Part shown: positions 50,526 through 52,190 of the stretch, piece after piece | How the letters are laid out: every line of letters begins with the position of its first letter | Position numbering within the stretch: position 1 is the stretch's first letter | Source: Paludibacter jiangxiensis | GTDB taxonomy: Bacteria; Bacteroidota; Bacteroidia; Bacteroidales; Paludibacteraceae | DNA length: 52,190 nt | NCBI GenBank assembly: GCA_945870155.1 | Contig: CAMBSB010000020.1 | Location: forward strand, 1-52,190 | Direction of reading: 5' to 3' | Notes under the pieces: generated by a model | Seen by the model: the letters and a program-made list of their open reading frames with translations, nothing else | The model's database searches: none | What the model was told of the DNA's origin: nothing | Program-made: the position numbers and the translations under genes

Positions 50526-51716
50526 ATGAAAAAAAAATTAGTCGTTCTATTAATGATTTCGTTTAGTTTAGTATCATTCACGAATGCTCAAAAACAAACA
50601 AACGCTAGCGATTTCTCTCATTGGTCATTATCACTTAAGGGTGGTGCTGATATTTTCCGTTTTTCACCTATTGATCACACCGGTACTTATTTCAACAACA
50701 TGAGTTGGACATTTCCGGGAGTTTTAATTGAATATAATATTAATCCACTTTTTGGAGTTGGTTTAGATGCAACCTATTTGAACTATGTTAGAAATAAAAG
50801 TATTTCTGCTGATTTAGGAAAAGCAAATACCATTGATTTTACTGCCGAAGGTTCTGTGAATTTATTTAATTTGCTTTGGTCAAAAAGAGGTGGAATGTGT
50901 AAGAAAAGCAATTTATTTGCAACTTTAGGTGGTGGATTTGGTATGTATTCATACGAAAAAGACAATGGTAATAAAGGTAATGGTACTTCTCCACTTGGAA
51001 CAATTGGTCTAAAATGGGAACACAATTTGTCAGATGCATTAGCATTAGGTGCAGGTTTTCAATACAGAGGCTACACTGAAGAAATTATGGGAAATCAGCT
51101 ATTTCAATCAGATGCTGCGGTTGGAACAATCAATTTGCGTTACAAAATTGGTGCAAAAGCTAAACAACATGTTTTAAATGCAAGTATGGCTGATTATTTT
51201 CCAGCTCCAAAACCTGAAATTATTGAAAAACCTGCTGCACCAGCTGAGAAATTTGATAATAGTGCAAACTTACAAAAAATGGCTACTATCGAAGATAAAA
51301 ACGCTCAATTAGAAGCAGAACTTGGTAAATTGAGAAGTATGTTACAAAATATAAGTAGTGGTTTAAATCCTGATGGAAGTGCCAACTTTGATAATATTCA
51401 GTTTGAAACAAACTCGAATAAACTAACTGCTGCATCAACTATTATAGTTGATAATGTTGCCAATATAATGAAATCAACCACAGTACCATTTAAATTGAAT
51501 ATTGCCGGTCATACTGATGCTGATGGAAGCGATGTTTTCAATCAAAAATTATCTGTTGCTCGTGCTAATGCTGTAAAAGCTTATTTGCAAGGTAAAGGTG
51601 TTTCTGCCGACTTAATGACAACTGCAGGATATGGTGAGTCAAAACCACTTGGAACTAATGCAACTGCCGAAGGTAAAGCTAAAAACAGACGTGTAGAGTT
51701 TTCAATTTCAAAATAA
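50526..51716 (+). CDS. OmpA-family outer membrane protein
   Basis: 396 residues. Signal peptide (1-21, ending TNAQ), N-terminal barrel (about 30-225), Pro/Ala linker (APAPKPEIIEKPAAPAE-like) with a short coiled coil (KNAQLEAELGKLRSMLQ), and an OmpA-like peptidoglycan-binding domain (about 285-396). The last includes the diaminopimelate-binding Asp and Arg in GHTDADGSDVFNQKLSVARA, and GYGESKP. It ties the outer membrane to the cell wall. The codon choice looks typical of an abundant protein. A strong terminator follows. Confidence 0.92.
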   Translation: MKKKLVVLLMISFSLVSFTNAQKQTNASDFSHWSLSLKGGADIFRFSPIDHTGTYFNNMSWTFPGVLIEYNINPLFGVGLDATYLNYVRNKSISADLGKANTIDFTAEGSVNLFNLLWSKRGGMCKKSNLFATLGGGFGMYSYEKDNGNKGNGTSPLGTIGLKWEHNLSDALALGAGFQYRGYTEEIMGNQLFQSDAAVGTINLRYKIGAKAKQHVLNASMADYFPAPKPEIIEKPAAPAEKFDNSANLQKMATIEDKNAQLEAELGKLRSMLQNISSGLNPDGSANFDNIQFETNSNKLTAASTIIVDNVANIMKSTTVPFKLNIAGHTDADGSDVFNQKLSVARANAVKAYLQGKGVSADLMTTAGYGESKPLGTNATAEGKAKNRRVEFSISK

Positions 51717-51764
51717 TATTATAATTTTATTCGGTCTATACTGACCTTTGAAATTTTATTCAGC

Positions 51765-51806
51765 AAAGCACTTCATTTGGATTTTCAAATGAAGTGCTTT
51801 TTTTTT
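51765..51806 (+). terminator. terminator downstream of the OmpA-family gene
   Basis: Perfect 15-bp arms AAAGCACTTCATTTG (51765-51779) and CAAATGAAGTGCTTT (51786-51800), 6-nt loop, then a T-run. Confidence 0.92.
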
Positions 51807-51892
51807 GCCATTCAAAGCCCGTTAAAAATTTGGTTTATACATATTACACAAACATTTAATTTGCATTTTCTTTCAATTAATTATTTTATTTA

Positions 51893-51900
51893 TATATTTG
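51893..51900 (+). promoter_or_regulatory. -7 box of the last gene
   Basis: TATATTTG, 39 bp before the ATG at 51940. No clear -33 box. Confidence 0.5.
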
Positions 51901-51939
51901 CACTAAATATTTTGAAACTAACTATATAACGTGAATGCT

Positions 51940-52190
51940 ATGAGTAATCAGTTAGAAGAAATTGAATGCTGTCCTCCATTCAATCCATCTCTTTGGGAGA
52001 ATAAAAAATTCAGTTGGGACAACAAAATATTTATAAAAGACAAGGTTTTTTGTGTGTTAAATATGCCCCTTAATTTTGGTTCGGTTATGACCAGATTAAT
52101 GAAACTACTTGAAAACTCAAAAGCAAATACCCCCGATTCCTTATGCTTATCTGAACATACATCCGCATGGAATATGAATTTGTATTTAGC
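51940..52190 (+). CDS. hypothetical protein, 5' part (runs off the right edge)
   Basis: The first 83 codons are visible: MSNQLEEIECCPPFNPSLWE, then KKFSWDNKIFIKDKVFCVLN, MPLNFGSVMTRLMKLL, and SLCLSEHTSAWNMNLYLA. The CCPPFNP-LW and W-NK-FIKD pattern belongs to a conserved bacterial family that I remember as uncharacterised (sometimes loosely called hydrolase). No signal peptide. Function cannot be stated. It has a -7 box just upstream and a strong terminator before it, so it starts a new transcription unit. Confidence 0.65.
   Translation, partial: MSNQLEEIECCPPFNPSLWENKKFSWDNKIFIKDKVFCVLNMPLNFGSVMTRLMKLLENSKANTPDSLCLSEHTSAWNMNLYL

Noticed and set aside
1-52190. tRNA and rRNA genes
   Set aside because: I looked for T-loop GGTTCGAATCC-like motifs and rRNA signatures and found none that I could support. 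A tRNAscan-SE run would settle it.

Overview
The window comes from an AT-rich member of the phylum Bacteroidota. The signs are promoters of the TAnnTTTG type, a secreted protein with a Por/T9SS-type sorting tail, SusC-style TonB-dependent receptor architecture, DUF4492 next to cydA, and lipoproteins with a CKNYDDD start. A partial [FeFe]-hydrogenase/NADH-dehydrogenase-like operon sits in the same stretch as a cytochrome bd oxidase and a caa3-type oxidase. This suggests a facultative or micro-aerobic fermenter-respirer. Genus cannot be read from the sequence.

Layout. 1-4595 (-): nuoE-like, a very long nuoF-like gene fused to a GltD/NfnB-type flavoprotein, an inserted DUF559 nuclease gene, and the start of a NuoG/HydA-type subunit. 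5026-12778 (-): transaldolase, a large T9SS-secreted YCF48/PKD-like protein, hisC, hisD and a HAD phosphatase. 13115-13636 (+): small lipoprotein. 13710-18281 (-): pgi, gpsA, lysS, separated by repeats. 18553-20733: ppnP, then a scrambled accessory zone with two decayed copies of one gene tail around a GNAT-like two-gene cassette. 20734-28167 (-): two orphan proteins, a 1050-residue coiled-coil lipoprotein and a LytTR regulator, with repeat-rich gaps. 29586-30239 (+): HAD phosphatase. 30641-43281 (-): a respiratory island. cydAB with a small DUF4492 subunit is followed by a second unit of FeS protein, NrfD-like protein, cytochrome c, DoxX-like protein, SCO, coxA, coxC, coxD, coxB and ctaB. 43703-46752 (+): a probable copper-handling triad (His/Cys-rich secreted protein, TonB receptor, HMA protein). 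46884-48938 (-): htpG. 49327-52190 (+): an OmpA-like barrel without its C-terminal domain, a full OmpA protein, and the start of an uncharacterised gene.

How the genes work together. The FeS/NrfD/cytochrome c trio looks like a menaquinol:cytochrome c oxidoreductase that would feed the caa3 oxidase. No bc1 or alternative complex III genes are visible here. The bd oxidase offers a parallel route to oxygen. SCO and ctaB are maturation factors for the caa3 enzyme. The nuoE/nuoF-like operon handles NADH electrons at the anaerobic end.

The most unusual feature is non-coding. A family of GC-rich palindromes (core CCCC-N4-GGGG with a C-tract on one side) stands out against the AT-rich background in at least 17 copies. 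Ten of these form five inverted pairs, and in all five the C-tract faces outward. One pair encloses the DUF559 nuclease gene between hydrogenase-type genes. The other four enclose no gene and lie in intergenic gaps. This looks like a mobile or domesticated repeat system with a nuclease-bearing full-length form and empty derivatives. The window also holds in-phase 7-bp, 21-bp and 47-bp tandem arrays, two copies of a MITE-like element with 13-bp terminal inverted repeats, and one 138-bp element with 16-bp ends.
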